DNA from: Myxococcales bacterium
Lineage (GTDB): Bacteria > Myxococcota_A > UBA9160 > UBA4427
NCBI GenBank assembly: GCA_012959805.1
Contig: DUCN01000125.1
Coordinates: 1-57,794 of the forward strand
Direction of reading: 5' to 3'
Length of the DNA: 57,794 bases
The notes beneath the pieces were generated by a model. It did no database searches. It worked only from the letters and a program-made list of their open reading frames with translations, and had not been told where the DNA came from. The position numbers and the translations under genes are program-made. Below, one piece after another: positions 43,901-51,316 of the stretch; within the stretch, counting starts at the first letter, position 1; every line of letters begins with the position of its first letter.

Positions 43901-44425
43901 TCCTACCAGCACGATCGGAGTGATGTCCTCTCGGACGGATTTGATTTCAGCGTTTCAGACGGCCAAGGCGGGAGCGTGTCCACGACCGCCTTCGCCATCA
44001 CGATCACCCCGGTAAACCAGGCCCCCGCGCTCGGCCTCTCGGCTCTGTCGAGCGCGACCGCGGACGTAGCCTACGTACTGACGGTCTCCCCGACCGACCC
44101 CGACGCGGACGATACGCTGAGCCTCTTCCTCGACTCGGGGCCCGCCTGGCTGGGCAGTCCGGTGGACCAGGGCTCGAATACCTGGACGCTTGCGGGGACC
44201 CCTGCGGTCTCGAATGTCGCGACAACCCCGGTCACGCTCCGAGTGCGCGATTCGGGCTCACCGCCGCTCGAGGATCAGACCACGCTGAACCTCACGGTCC
44301 AGGCGCCCCCCGCCGCCCCCGTGCCCGCGCTGGGAAGTCTCGCCCGGCTCGTCGTCGGCCTCTTCGCCATCCTGATCGGCATGACCACGATCCAGGTGAA
44401 AAAATACTGTGAGCCTCCGCCGTAG
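40991..44425 (+). CDS. secreted gluzincin metalloprotease with adhesion-like repeats and sorting tail
   Basis: 1144 residues. A single N-terminal hydrophobic anchor (13-32) and an Ala/Ser/Pro linker lead to a fungalysin/thermolysin-type propeptide (about 110-260). The catalytic domain has HEFGH at 443-447 and the third zinc ligand Glu467 in MGEGFGDYLA. A DUF11-like domain (about 615-690), a jelly-roll-like module with WHVDD, a CSPG/cadherin-like repeat with SYQHDRSD and an Ig-like repeat follow. The end VPALGSLARLVVGLFAIL then a Lys/Tyr tail resembles an IPTL-CTERM sorting signal. Third codon positions are visibly more GC-rich than in neighbours, suggesting a different history. It is an extracellular or surface protease. 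Confidence 0.85.
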   Translation: MSDEAMRRRLRRWVGLGAGLLVLAVCLQLRVLWPKQETPPTLPTEVGPAASGKPAASASRASAKPRAASHAPTGAPGTSSIVSAASSASPSSPSGSATLPCNLEVERSGRIVLSQCGESEPLPRGESGARRFLRAHAETLGLHQELTSLETVDVQHGLAGTRTLFDQQLAGLPVHDARITVNQNADGTVTNVYSTHRTLDAAPSSVPSLSAAQAELVARDAAATTSLRMPSKIEPVWFPTSNSEVRLAWRLTVYSAEPLGDFLTLVDDASAKVLFQENRIAFDTGSGFIYEPNPIQTSGNTGLTDGSDATSAALNAERVDVILLGLDSGVGTLRGEFVDLVSLAGGLSVPDADEVTRVYEYDRSDDRFEQTVIYATVDAIQRYFHSLGFDDDVGAANGIRDFPTLANAHWNTGDQSFYSSGDNAIHFGDGGVDDGEDGDIIAHEFGHAVQHDQNACWGGGQMGAMGEGFGDYLAASFFADAGNATFQSSNAACVGEWDASSSSSSNPPCLRRVDGSKQYPTDLVGSVHADGEIWSRALWDLRQAVGAPVADQLVLEHHFLVPCNASMTDAANQVLQADVNLSGGANDAAIRTAFCDRGILSGATCTPPSNLTLTQALSPDPPFAGQVTSLTLTATNSSASTLSAVVLTANVPEGSSYVASSASDSGNESGGIVTWPATDLVAGQVIQRSFSILLAADPGSATLFEDDMDSGGSLWVVSHDAGAFDWSLSTAQPRSDVNSWFASEPASLSDQFVATAMPVAILSGTTTTLEFWHRYDTENTYDGGVVEASIDGGANWTDLGSAITLNGYSGTVSSGFGSPIGGRGAFTGNSGSYIKTEVDLQSLAGNNALIRFRMTSDSTIGSNGWHVDDVLIAQVVGFESTFTASGGASGSSTSIVNVQPPPPNTPPQLVVNTRLILAQGTTGVIGTSQLQTTDADAGDTLTYTVSTAPTSGTLSPASGFTQAQIDAGNVSYQHDRSDVLSDGFDFSVSDGQGGSVSTTAFAITITPVNQAPALGLSALSSATADVAYVLTVSPTDPDADDTLSLFLDSGPAWLGSPVDQGSNTWTLAGTPAVSNVATTPVTLRVRDSGSPPLEDQTTLNLTVQAPPAAPVPALGSLARLVVGLFAILIGMTTIQVKKYCEPPP

Positions 44426-44480
44426 GCGTGACCGAGCGCCTTCCCCGCGCCGTCGACCCGGTGGTCATCGGCGAGGCCTC

Positions 44481-44521
44481 GCCCGGAATCTGATTATCAT
44501 TTCCATACCGACCGGTAGTCG
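44481..44521 (+). repeat. diverged element, copy C
   Basis: Contains CGGAATCTGATTATCATTTC and CATACCGACCGGTAGTC. The latter is close to the ATACCGACCGGTCGGT palindrome bound by many TetR proteins. It matches copy B well over about 38 bases and runs straight into direct repeat R3. Confidence 0.45.
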
Positions 44522-44570
44522 TCTGACAAGTAGCCCTCAGATCAGGCACATCAGCCCCGTCTCGGGCCCA
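44516..44570. repeat. direct repeat, copy R3
   Basis: Begins TAGTCGTCTGACAAGTAGCC, then a more variable part with GGCACATCAGCCCCGTCTCG. It is repeated in the same orientation at 46179-46231, with the first 21 bases identical and about 80 percent identity afterwards. The pair brackets the aminotransferase gene and the broken gene upstream of it. Confidence 0.7.
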
Positions 44571-44670
44571 TTTACCAGAAGCAGCGGACACTCACATCCG
44601 GCAGGTACAAAACCATCATACGGAGATTGGCTCATCCTTGTGCGTCCAGATTACAGCCGAACAAGCACCT

Positions 44671-45834
44671 TCAGCTACGCCAGCGGGCAATCCGGTCGAT
44701 GGCGGCCTCGATGCTCTCGGTCGATCCCGCATAGGACAACCGGATAAAATGTTTACCCGCCTTCGGACAGAAGTCGGACCCGGGCGCCACGAGAACGTGA
44801 GCCTTGTCCATCATTTCCATACAGAAGGCCACACTGTCTTTACTCAAATGCTCGACATGACAATACAAATAAAACGCTCCGTGCGGCGTGGTAAACCGAT
44901 CAAAGCCGAGCTGGGGCAGGCGAGCGAGAATCAGATCGCGATTGCGGCGATAACGAACGACGTGCTGGTCGAGTTCCTCGCGGCAATCAATCGCGTGTAA
45001 GGCACCGACTTGAGCGGGCGTCGGCGGACATAGGTAGAGGTTGTGCGCCAAATCTGTGATCGGTTCCCGCAGATAGTCCGGCACCACCATCCAGCCGAGC
45101 CGCCAGCCCGCCATCGAATAGTATTTGGAGAAGCTGTTGACCACGATCGCCTCTTTGGAAAAAGCGCATGCGGTGGACTGCGGTGTCTCGTCATCGAAAA
45201 CGATACCGTGATAGATCTCGTCGGAGATGAAGCGAATCCCGGCCTTCTCGCAATAGAGGGCCAGATTCTTGAGTTCCTCAGGCGAGAGCATTGAACCGGT
45301 GGGATTCCCTGGGCTCGCCACGATCAGGCCGTCAATCCCGCCCTCGATCGCTTCGATGTCGGCGATCGTCGGTTGGAAACCGTTTTCCATCGAGGTCTCG
45401 AAGAGCACACACTCCACGCCGAGAGTTTCGAGAGCGTAGTGGTAGCCGTAATAAAACGGCGCCGGTATACCGATGCGCTGCCCCACATCAAAACAACTCA
45501 GGACTGCCAGAATCATCGCGCCCGAGGCCCCAAAACTGATGATCACGTTCTCTGGGTCGACATAGACGCCGTAGAGCTCGTCATATTGCCGCGCGATCCT
45601 CTCGCGCAGGTCCTCGTTACCGGCAGCCCCCGTATAGCCCAGCGTCGAACTCTCTCCGGCTGCCAGAACAGCTTCGAGAGAACCCAACGGCGCGCCGGTA
45701 CTGGGCTGCCCGACCTGCAGGCTGATGATGTCCTGTCCGGTCGCCTCAATTTCCATCGCATGCTGATGAAGTTTTTCGGCAATGCTGGGCACGGCCCCGC
45801 GGCGCGACGGATGAAAATTCGGATGGCGGCTCAT
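44671..45834 (-). CDS. pyridoxal-phosphate aminotransferase (class I/II, fold type I)
   Basis: A 387-residue cytoplasmic enzyme. PLP-binding residues are in place: Asn177 in SPGNPTG, Asp205 and Tyr208 in SDEIYHG, Lys237 in NSFSKYYSMAG forming the Schiff base, and Arg245 in WRLGW. An Arg in FIRLSYAGS would bind the substrate carboxylate. The general type is aspartate/aromatic/alanine aminotransferase; the substrate is not fixed by sequence. Its ATG overlaps the stop (ATGA) of an upstream small membrane-protein gene that is now a pseudogene, so it was second in an operon. Direct repeats lie on both sides. Confidence 0.9.
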   Translation of the reverse strand: MSRHPNFHPSRRGAVPSIAEKLHQHAMEIEATGQDIISLQVGQPSTGAPLGSLEAVLAAGESSTLGYTGAAGNEDLRERIARQYDELYGVYVDPENVIISFGASGAMILAVLSCFDVGQRIGIPAPFYYGYHYALETLGVECVLFETSMENGFQPTIADIEAIEGGIDGLIVASPGNPTGSMLSPEELKNLALYCEKAGIRFISDEIYHGIVFDDETPQSTACAFSKEAIVVNSFSKYYSMAGWRLGWMVVPDYLREPITDLAHNLYLCPPTPAQVGALHAIDCREELDQHVVRYRRNRDLILARLPQLGFDRFTTPHGAFYLYCHVEHLSKDSVAFCMEMMDKAHVLVAPGSDFCPKAGKHFIRLSYAGSTESIEAAIDRIARWRS

Positions 45835-46165
45835 GATTTCAATTCCTCATAGAGGTCCTGGAAAAAATTCGATTGGTCCCGCGAAGCAGCGGCTCGGCGC
45901 ACGATACCCAGATCGAGCAGGACGGCCACTACGACAGCGATCACACCCGGGTTGACCCGGCCAGGTCACCCACCGCAGGATCTAAAAAAGACGGCATACA
46001 TCAGAGCTGTGAAGGGCAGGACGAGAAATCCCAACAGCGGTCAGAGTAATTGGCCATCAAACTCGGGGAAGAAAAACCCGGATGAGAAAATCCAGAGCAA
46101 AACAGGACGACATGTGGCACAAGGCGGCGAGGAGAGGGAGTACGAAAAAGAAGGTCCCTTTTTCT
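45831..46165 (-). pseudogene. small integral-membrane protein, decayed
   Basis: Minus-strand pieces read FFFVLPLLAALC and FLIRVFLP in one frame, then EFDGQLL, TGA (46041-46043), PLLGFLVLPFTALMYAVFF, a region ending GG, another TGA (45966-45968), and VIAVVVAVLLDLG through to DLYEELKS and a stop overlapping the aminotransferase start. Together this is a three-helix membrane protein of about 110 residues with one frameshift and two nonsense changes, both TGA where a tryptophan is likely. The residual ATGA overlap shows it was co-translated with the aminotransferase. Confidence 0.6.
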
Positions 46166-46178
46166 CGACCACCGCTCA

Positions 46179-46231
46179 TTAGTCGTCTGACAAGTAGCCC
46201 CCATCGGAGGCACACAGCCCCTTCTCGGGAC
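46179..46231. repeat. direct repeat, copy R4
   Basis: Begins TTAGTCGTCTGACAAGTAGC and continues with GGCACACAGCCCCTTCTCGG, matching R3 at 44516-44570. The copies start 1663 bases apart. It lies just upstream of the decayed membrane-protein gene. Confidence 0.7.
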
Positions 46232-46363
46232 AATCCAACCCGACCTAGAGCCGGAACCGTACTGATCTTTGATCACCCGGTCTTTCATGATGCCGCGGAC
46301 AACCCCTGTCATCGGAGCCTCTGCCCTGCTCTTCTCGAGAGACGCACTTGAAAGCGCGCGAAC

Positions 46364-47275
46364 TCAGCCCGGCGACTTGCCGGCCATCGCGTTTTTGATC
46401 GGCAGCGGCACGACATCCGCGCGCGGGTGGTCGGCGACACGAACGCAGCGATTCGTGACCGTGCCGAGTCCCTCGATCGAGGTCGTGATGACATCGCCAT
46501 CTTTCAGGAGCTTGCCGCCGAAGACGCCGACACCGCCGGGCGTGCCCGTAAAGATCACGTCGCCCGGATTGAGCGTCGTGATATGCGAGAGGTACGAGAC
46601 CAGGGTGGGCACGTCGAAGATCAGGTCGCCGGTGCTGTCTTTCTGTCGGACCTCGTCGTTGACTTTCGTGACGAGCTCCATCGCGCCGCCCTCGGGCAGC
46701 TCATCCGGCGAGACGAGGATGGGCCCCATTGGGCCGTAAGTGTCAAAAGACTTGCCGAGATTGAATTGCGGTGGCGCCGCAGCGAATTGCGCTGGGCGAT
46801 CGGAGATGTCCTGCCCGACGCAGAGCCCGGCGACGTGTTTCCAGCCGTCCCCGACAGCGATGTCCTTCCCGCCGCGGCCGATCACGGCGACGAGCTCACC
46901 CTCGTAGTCGACGTAATCGCTCCGCATCTCGACATCGTCGTCGGGCCCGACGATGCACGAGGGGAATTTAGTGAAGACAAGCGGCGCATCCGGAATCGGC
47001 ATCCCGCCTTCCTCGGCGTGGTTGCGATAGTTGAGTCCGATGCCGTAGCAGTTGCGTGGGCGGGGGGACGGGGATCCGAGTCGAACGTCTTCGAGTCGCC
47101 CGGTCGGCGTCTGTTCGGCGAGGCCGGCGGATAGATCGCCCAGCGTGTCGACCTCGGCGAGCGCCTCCATGGGATCGCTCCCGATCTTGCCGCCGGAGAG
47201 CTTCTCAAGGTCGTAATAGTTGTCCCCGAACACCAGAGCGGCGCGGCCGTCGGTGTTCGCAAGTCGGAATCCCAT
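46364..47275 (-). CDS. fumarylacetoacetate hydrolase (FAH)-family enzyme
   Basis: A 303-residue enzyme. The FAH core opens with RPRNCYGIGLNYRNHAEE, and the metal triad is Glu125 and Glu127 in DYEGELVAVIG and Asp156 in GQDISDR. GTPGGVGVF and DGDVITTSIEGLGTV close the fold. FAH members hydrolyse C-C bonds of beta-dicarbonyls, hydrate or decarboxylate 2-hydroxydienoates, or cleave acylpyruvates. Downstream of a ring hydroxylase and opposite an extradiol dioxygenase, it probably processes the ring-cleavage product. It is the third gene of the TetR-monooxygenase-FAH strand (154-base gap). Confidence 0.9.
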   Translation of the reverse strand: MGFRLANTDGRAALVFGDNYYDLEKLSGGKIGSDPMEALAEVDTLGDLSAGLAEQTPTGRLEDVRLGSPSPRPRNCYGIGLNYRNHAEEGGMPIPDAPLVFTKFPSCIVGPDDDVEMRSDYVDYEGELVAVIGRGGKDIAVGDGWKHVAGLCVGQDISDRPAQFAAAPPQFNLGKSFDTYGPMGPILVSPDELPEGGAMELVTKVNDEVRQKDSTGDLIFDVPTLVSYLSHITTLNPGDVIFTGTPGGVGVFGGKLLKDGDVITTSIEGLGTVTNRCVRVADHPRADVVPLPIKNAMAGKSPG

Positions 47276-47429
47276 ATCAGTTTACCTTTCGATCGAGGGC
47301 GACGAGCGAGCCGCCGCCGGGTTAATTCAGAATGCTCTATTTTCGGGTCTCTGTCGAACCCCATTTACCCGCTTGCATACCGGTCTAGTCGGAGTGCGCA
47401 CCGCCGCATCGCCCGGGATCGGTCCGGCA

Positions 47430-48584
47430 TTAATCGGTGAGATCCATGAGCGCCTGACCCCATTTATCGAGGGTCTCGTTGGTGGCCACGATGTGTTGAC
47501 CCGAACCGATGACATCGCGGAAGGCGCGCTGGATGGGGCTGTCGAGGTGGAGGGCACCGGCGCCCGCATACGGAAAGAGCTGCGTACAGGCCTGGATTAC
47601 TGTGCCCGTAGCCCAGCCGACCGCCGCTTCGATCCGCGCAAGGTCGGCCCCGGCCAAAGGAGCGTCCGTCTCGGTCGCGATCGCTTCGCCCCGGTCGAGC
47701 TCGTCCATCAGATAGGCGCGCGCGGCGCGAAGCGTCGCGTCCGTGCGCCCGAGCTCCTGTTGGAACGCGCCGCGCTCACCGACCGTCGTCGGATCGAGTA
47801 CGCGCTTCTTGCTCTTCGCGAGCTTTGCGATCTCCCGGACCATGCGCTGGGCGACGCCTAACGTGAAACCGAAATTCTCGCCGGCAACGTAGCCGCGATA
47901 GCCGATTTTCCCATACATAGCGCCGCCGCGTTGCTGAACGAAGGGTGAGAACGTCATCTCGTCCGGGATGAATACGTCCTCGGCAGTGAGGTCGACGCTC
48001 CCCGTTCCCTGGAGTGCCGCGACATGCCAATCATCGTGGAGCGTGACTTCGCTCGTCGGGACGATGACTGCGAGGGGACCGGCAGGGTCGCTGCAGATCG
48101 TCACGAGGAATACGTAATCGGCGCAGGTGATCCCGCTCGCATAGGACCATCGACCATTGAGGCGATAACCGCCGTCGACTTTCTCGGTCCGGCCTGTCGG
48201 GGCGGAGACTGCGGCCAGGAGCGGAACGGGATGTTCCGTGAAGATTCTCTCCAGAGTCTTCTCGCTCGAGTTCGACCCAACCACGCCCAGTGATCCGTTC
48301 TGGTTGAACGCGAGCCAACCTGCGGTCGGATTGAGATAGGCGAGCCGCGCAAAGAAGTCCACCTGCTCGGAGGGTCGGAGCTCGCAGCCCCCCACAGCTT
48401 TCGGAAGCTTCGCGAGCGGAATCTTCGCGCGGCGAATGAGGTCGGCAAGGGCCTGCGTCGGTCGTCGCTCGATCTCCGACTTACGGGCTTCTGCCTCGAA
48501 CTCGGGGGCGAGCTTGTCGATCGCTTCGTAGATCTCATCGATCGACATGGGCTTGCGGGAAGCGAGAAATCCTGAGTCGGACAT
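47430..48584 (-). CDS. acyl-CoA dehydrogenase-fold flavin monooxygenase (HsaA/group D-like)
   Basis: A 384-residue protein of the acyl-CoA dehydrogenase superfamily. Instead of a CoA dehydrogenase profile it matches the oxygenase branch (HsaA, HpaB-like, DszC): PLAKLPKAVGGCELRPSEQ, LAYLNPTAGWLAFNQNGSLG, GYRLNGRWSYASGI and DTDAPLAG/PIQRAFRDVIGS near the end. These use reduced flavin supplied by a separate reductase to hydroxylate a phenolic ring next to an existing hydroxyl, preparing it for extradiol cleavage. No reductase gene is adjacent. A GGAG precedes the start. It follows the TetR gene by 56 bases. Confidence 0.85.
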   Translation of the reverse strand: MSDSGFLASRKPMSIDEIYEAIDKLAPEFEAEARKSEIERRPTQALADLIRRAKIPLAKLPKAVGGCELRPSEQVDFFARLAYLNPTAGWLAFNQNGSLGVVGSNSSEKTLERIFTEHPVPLLAAVSAPTGRTEKVDGGYRLNGRWSYASGITCADYVFLVTICSDPAGPLAVIVPTSEVTLHDDWHVAALQGTGSVDLTAEDVFIPDEMTFSPFVQQRGGAMYGKIGYRGYVAGENFGFTLGVAQRMVREIAKLAKSKKRVLDPTTVGERGAFQQELGRTDATLRAARAYLMDELDRGEAIATETDAPLAGADLARIEAAVGWATGTVIQACTQLFPYAGAGALHLDSPIQRAFRDVIGSGQHIVATNETLDKWGQALMDLTD

Positions 48585-48640
48585 TGAAGTGGTCTCCTGG
48601 TGGACGCGAGCGGGTGCCGATGCGCCGGATAGCTGAACTG

Positions 48641-49249
48641 TTAGTCGAATCCGAGGTCGATCACGCGCTGCATGAAACTCTTGACGCGCTCGCGAAAATC
48701 ATCTTCCTCGGCCGGTGCGACTTCCGAGGTCAGCATCATCAGCTCTTCGAAGGCGAACCATCCGAGTTGCATCGCGGCCAGCGCCGCGAAACGTGCGCGG
48801 ATGTCGAGGTCGTTCGATTCGGGATGGGTCTCTCGAAGATGGCGAAGGACACGAAGGGGCACCGAGATCTCGTCGTCGCGGTCGACCGTCATCACGAGCT
48901 CTATGTCGTCGTCCATGACCGATTGACACAGCGCCCGGAAATACGCGCGATCCTCGGTCAGCGAGAGCGGGGGCGGAACCGCACCGCCACCGGAAAGCTC
49001 GAGGGAACGGTCGAAGTGAAGCTTTGCTAGGTGGCGCATCGCCGCCTCGAGCAACCCGCGCTTGCCCCCGAAATAGTGGTGGACCTGGCCGTGGTTCACG
49101 CCGGCGCGCTCGGCCAAGTCGCGGACCGAGAGGCTCTTGGGGCCGACCTCGCCGAGCATCTCCGCCGCCGCCTTGATCAAAGCAGTCTTGACGGCTTCGC
49201 TGCCCTTGATTCGCGATCCGGAAGAGGGGGGGAGTTCGGCTGCACTCAT
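48641..49249 (-). CDS. TetR-family regulator of the ring-cleavage cluster
   Basis: About 202 residues from the ATG at 49249 (the frame is open further upstream through the shared promoter). The N-terminal helix-turn-helix has SVRDLAERAGVNHGQVHHYF; a helical ligand domain with Asp/Glu-rich loops follows. It is divergent from the dioxygenase gene and first in the strand with the monooxygenase and FAH genes, so it can control both arms from the 156-base intergenic region. The ligand is probably the pathway's aromatic substrate or a CoA derivative. Confidence 0.9.
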   Translation of the reverse strand: MSAAELPPSSGSRIKGSEAVKTALIKAAAEMLGEVGPKSLSVRDLAERAGVNHGQVHHYFGGKRGLLEAAMRHLAKLHFDRSLELSGGGAVPPPLSLTEDRAYFRALCQSVMDDDIELVMTVDRDDEISVPLRVLRHLRETHPESNDLDIRARFAALAAMQLGWFAFEELMMLTSEVAPAEEDDFRERVKSFMQRVIDLGFD

Positions 49250-49305
49250 AATTCGGCTCGGGTCTCCGCGGCTTCTTCCGGTGTTGGAAAGAGCGGGTAG
49301 ACATC

Positions 49306-49336
49306 TGACTAGAAATAAGTTACACACTTGACTAGA
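49306..49336. promoter_or_regulatory. direct repeat in the divergent TetR/dioxygenase promoter
   Basis: TGACTAGA occurs at 49306-49313 and again at 49329-49336, 23 bases apart (about two helical turns), in the only AT-rich part of the divergent intergenic region. It could be a tandem site for the adjacent TetR protein. Based on position and spacing only. Confidence 0.4.
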
Positions 49337-49405
49337 TTAGGGCAAGCCCACCTCTTCCGGATTTCCCCTGCCTTTCGCTCTCACTCACCCTGGAGGATTT
49401 CATTC

Positions 49406-50332
49406 ATGGCGCTTCACCGATTGCTTGGCATCGATCTTGGCGTACCCAACCCACAGACCCTCGACGACTTTTATCAGCACATCGGATTCGTCGGCGGCGA
49501 TCACAGCTGGGGACCCAAAGAGGCGCCGGATCAGATTCGCGTGAAAGAGGCGCCCTATCGCCAGCTCCTCGAGATGCGCGTCGCGTGTCACTCGGAGAAA
49601 GACCTTAGCGAGATCGCCGGTCGCCTCGACGGAATCGGGATCAAGCATGAAACGAGTGATGGAAAGCTCGTCGCCCGCGATCCGGTCAACATGTTCACGG
49701 TGACCATCCAGCCCAAGGAGGTCGCTGACGTTCCCGAGCCCGAGCCACGACCGGTCAATCGGCCCGGCAATCGGCCGAGAAAGGGCGCGCGCCCCGGCAT
49801 CATGACGGAGCCCACGCTGCGTCCGCCGCGCCGCCTCGGTCACGTCGTGATCGGGACGCCTAATATTGTCGCCACCCACGATTTTTTCGTGAACGCGCTC
49901 GGCTTCCGGGTCTCGGACAAGGTTGCGGGCGGCCTGGCGTATTTCACGCGCTGCTCCCAGGACCATCACAACCTCCTCTTCGCGCCCGCTCCGGTCCCCT
50001 ACCTGAATCACTACGCCATTGAGCGCGATGACATTGATGCGGTAATGGCCTCGGCGACCCTGTACCTCAAGGAGAATCATGGAACGCAGATCGCTGGCCC
50101 CGGTCGGCATCCGATCGGGGGCAACATGTTCTGGTACCTGCGCGATCCCGCCGGAAATTACTTTGAGCAGTTCGCGGACATGGATTGCATCGAAGACGAC
50201 GACGCGTGGGAGGTAGTGGATTGGAATCCTCCAGGCTGGTCGCTCTGGGGAGACGTTGATCAGCCCGAAGTCTTCTTCAAGCCGACCGACATGGCCGACC
50301 TCATCCACGGGTACAACAAGGCTCACGGCTAG
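49406..50332 (+). CDS. type I extradiol (VOC-fold) ring-cleavage dioxygenase
   Basis: 308 residues from the ATG at 49406 (GGAGG nine bases upstream). Two tandem vicinal-oxygen-chelate modules are visible (about 1-105 and 140-270). The second has the Fe(II) facial triad: His146 in GHVVIG, His202 in LNHYAIE and Glu254 in YFEQFAD. These numbers and spacings nearly equal those of BphC (His146, His210, Glu260). The end of the protein is longer and acidic, with WEVVDWNPPGWSLWG. It would cleave a catecholic ring between a hydroxylated and an unhydroxylated carbon. First in a two-gene operon with an SDR. Confidence 0.9.
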   Translation: MALHRLLGIDLGVPNPQTLDDFYQHIGFVGGDHSWGPKEAPDQIRVKEAPYRQLLEMRVACHSEKDLSEIAGRLDGIGIKHETSDGKLVARDPVNMFTVTIQPKEVADVPEPEPRPVNRPGNRPRKGARPGIMTEPTLRPPRRLGHVVIGTPNIVATHDFFVNALGFRVSDKVAGGLAYFTRCSQDHHNLLFAPAPVPYLNHYAIERDDIDAVMASATLYLKENHGTQIAGPGRHPIGGNMFWYLRDPAGNYFEQFADMDCIEDDDAWEVVDWNPPGWSLWGDVDQPEVFFKPTDMADLIHGYNKAHG

Positions 50333-50440
50333 CTTTGTGATGAACTCGATCGGTCTCATCCTCCGAAGCCGGCTGGCGAGTCGTCGCAGAGCCGGCGATC
50401 TCAACGATGAATTCGTTGCCGACACTACAGGGAGTCATCC

Positions 50441-51220
50441 ATGGATCTAGGCATTCGCGGCCGCACGGCCATCGTCTGCGCATCGAGCCAGGGCCTCGGC
50501 CGGGCGTGTGCGGAGGCGCTCGCACGCGAGGGCGTGTCACTCATCGTGAACGGCCGGGACAAGGCGAAGCTCGAGGCGACTGCCGAGGAAATTGCAGAGG
50601 CCAGTGGCGTGAGTGTCACGCCGATCGTCGCCGATCTCAATCTCCAGAGCGAGCGGGAACGACTCATCGACGCGTGTCCCGATGCCGACATCCTCTTGAA
50701 TAACAATGCCGGGCCGCCGCCGGGTCGCTTCGAAGACTGGGATCACGCGCAGTGGCTCGTTGCACTCGAAGCGAATCTACTCGCGCCGGCGATGATGATC
50801 CGCGGCCTGCTTCCGGGAATGAAGGAACGCGGCTTCGGTCGCGTCGTGAATATCACCAGCGCCATGGTGAAGACTCCGAAGGGACCGATGGCACTCTCGA
50901 CGACAGCGCGGGCGGGGCTCACTGCGCTCTGTAAATCGATCTCGGCGGCGGCGGCCAAACATAATGTGACGATCAACAACCTGCTCCCTGAGCGCATCGA
51001 CACGCCGCGTCAGGAGCAGATGGCCCAATTCGTCATGAAGGCCGCGGGGGTTTCCTACGAGGAGGCGCGCGCACAACAAGTCTCGAGCATCGCTGCGGGC
51101 CGACTGGGTCTCCCGGGCGAATTCGCCGATGCATGCGCGTTTCTTTGCAGCGCACAGGCGGGATTCATCTCGGGTCAGAACCTTCAGATCGATGGGGGAT
51201 CGTACGAAGGCTTGATCTGA
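50441..51220 (+). CDS. SDR-family protein lacking the usual Tyr-Lys pair
   Basis: A 259-residue Rossmann protein with the cofactor loop CASSQGLGRA (13-22), NNNAG at 87-91 and Ser140 in NITSA. Where classical SDRs have YxxxK this one reads ALSTTARAGL (151-160): no Tyr, and Arg157 where Lys is expected. A similar subfamily with a SxxxRxG pattern is widespread, so the change is probably not decay. It may be a lyase or decarboxylase-type SDR or non-catalytic. GGGAG six bases before the ATG. It shares an operon with the dioxygenase. It converges on the glycosidase gene. Confidence 0.85.
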   Translation: MDLGIRGRTAIVCASSQGLGRACAEALAREGVSLIVNGRDKAKLEATAEEIAEASGVSVTPIVADLNLQSERERLIDACPDADILLNNNAGPPPGRFEDWDHAQWLVALEANLLAPAMMIRGLLPGMKERGFGRVVNITSAMVKTPKGPMALSTTARAGLTALCKSISAAAAKHNVTINNLLPERIDTPRQEQMAQFVMKAAGVSYEEARAQQVSSIAAGRLGLPGEFADACAFLCSAQAGFISGQNLQIDGGSYEGLI

Positions 51221-51316
51221 AGCGTGACGTCGTTCGTTTGTCGTGGAAGCATATTGACCTTGGCGCCGAGCACACTTTTCGGACGGCAGCAGCCTCCTTG
51301 AACGTACATCGCGAAC

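Noticed and set aside
42494..43912. Long minus-strand open frame (472 codons) inside the metalloprotease gene
   Set aside because: It is the reverse of very GC-rich coding DNA, is Arg/Gly/Val-rich without motifs, and the plus-strand protein has clear catalytic motifs and domains.
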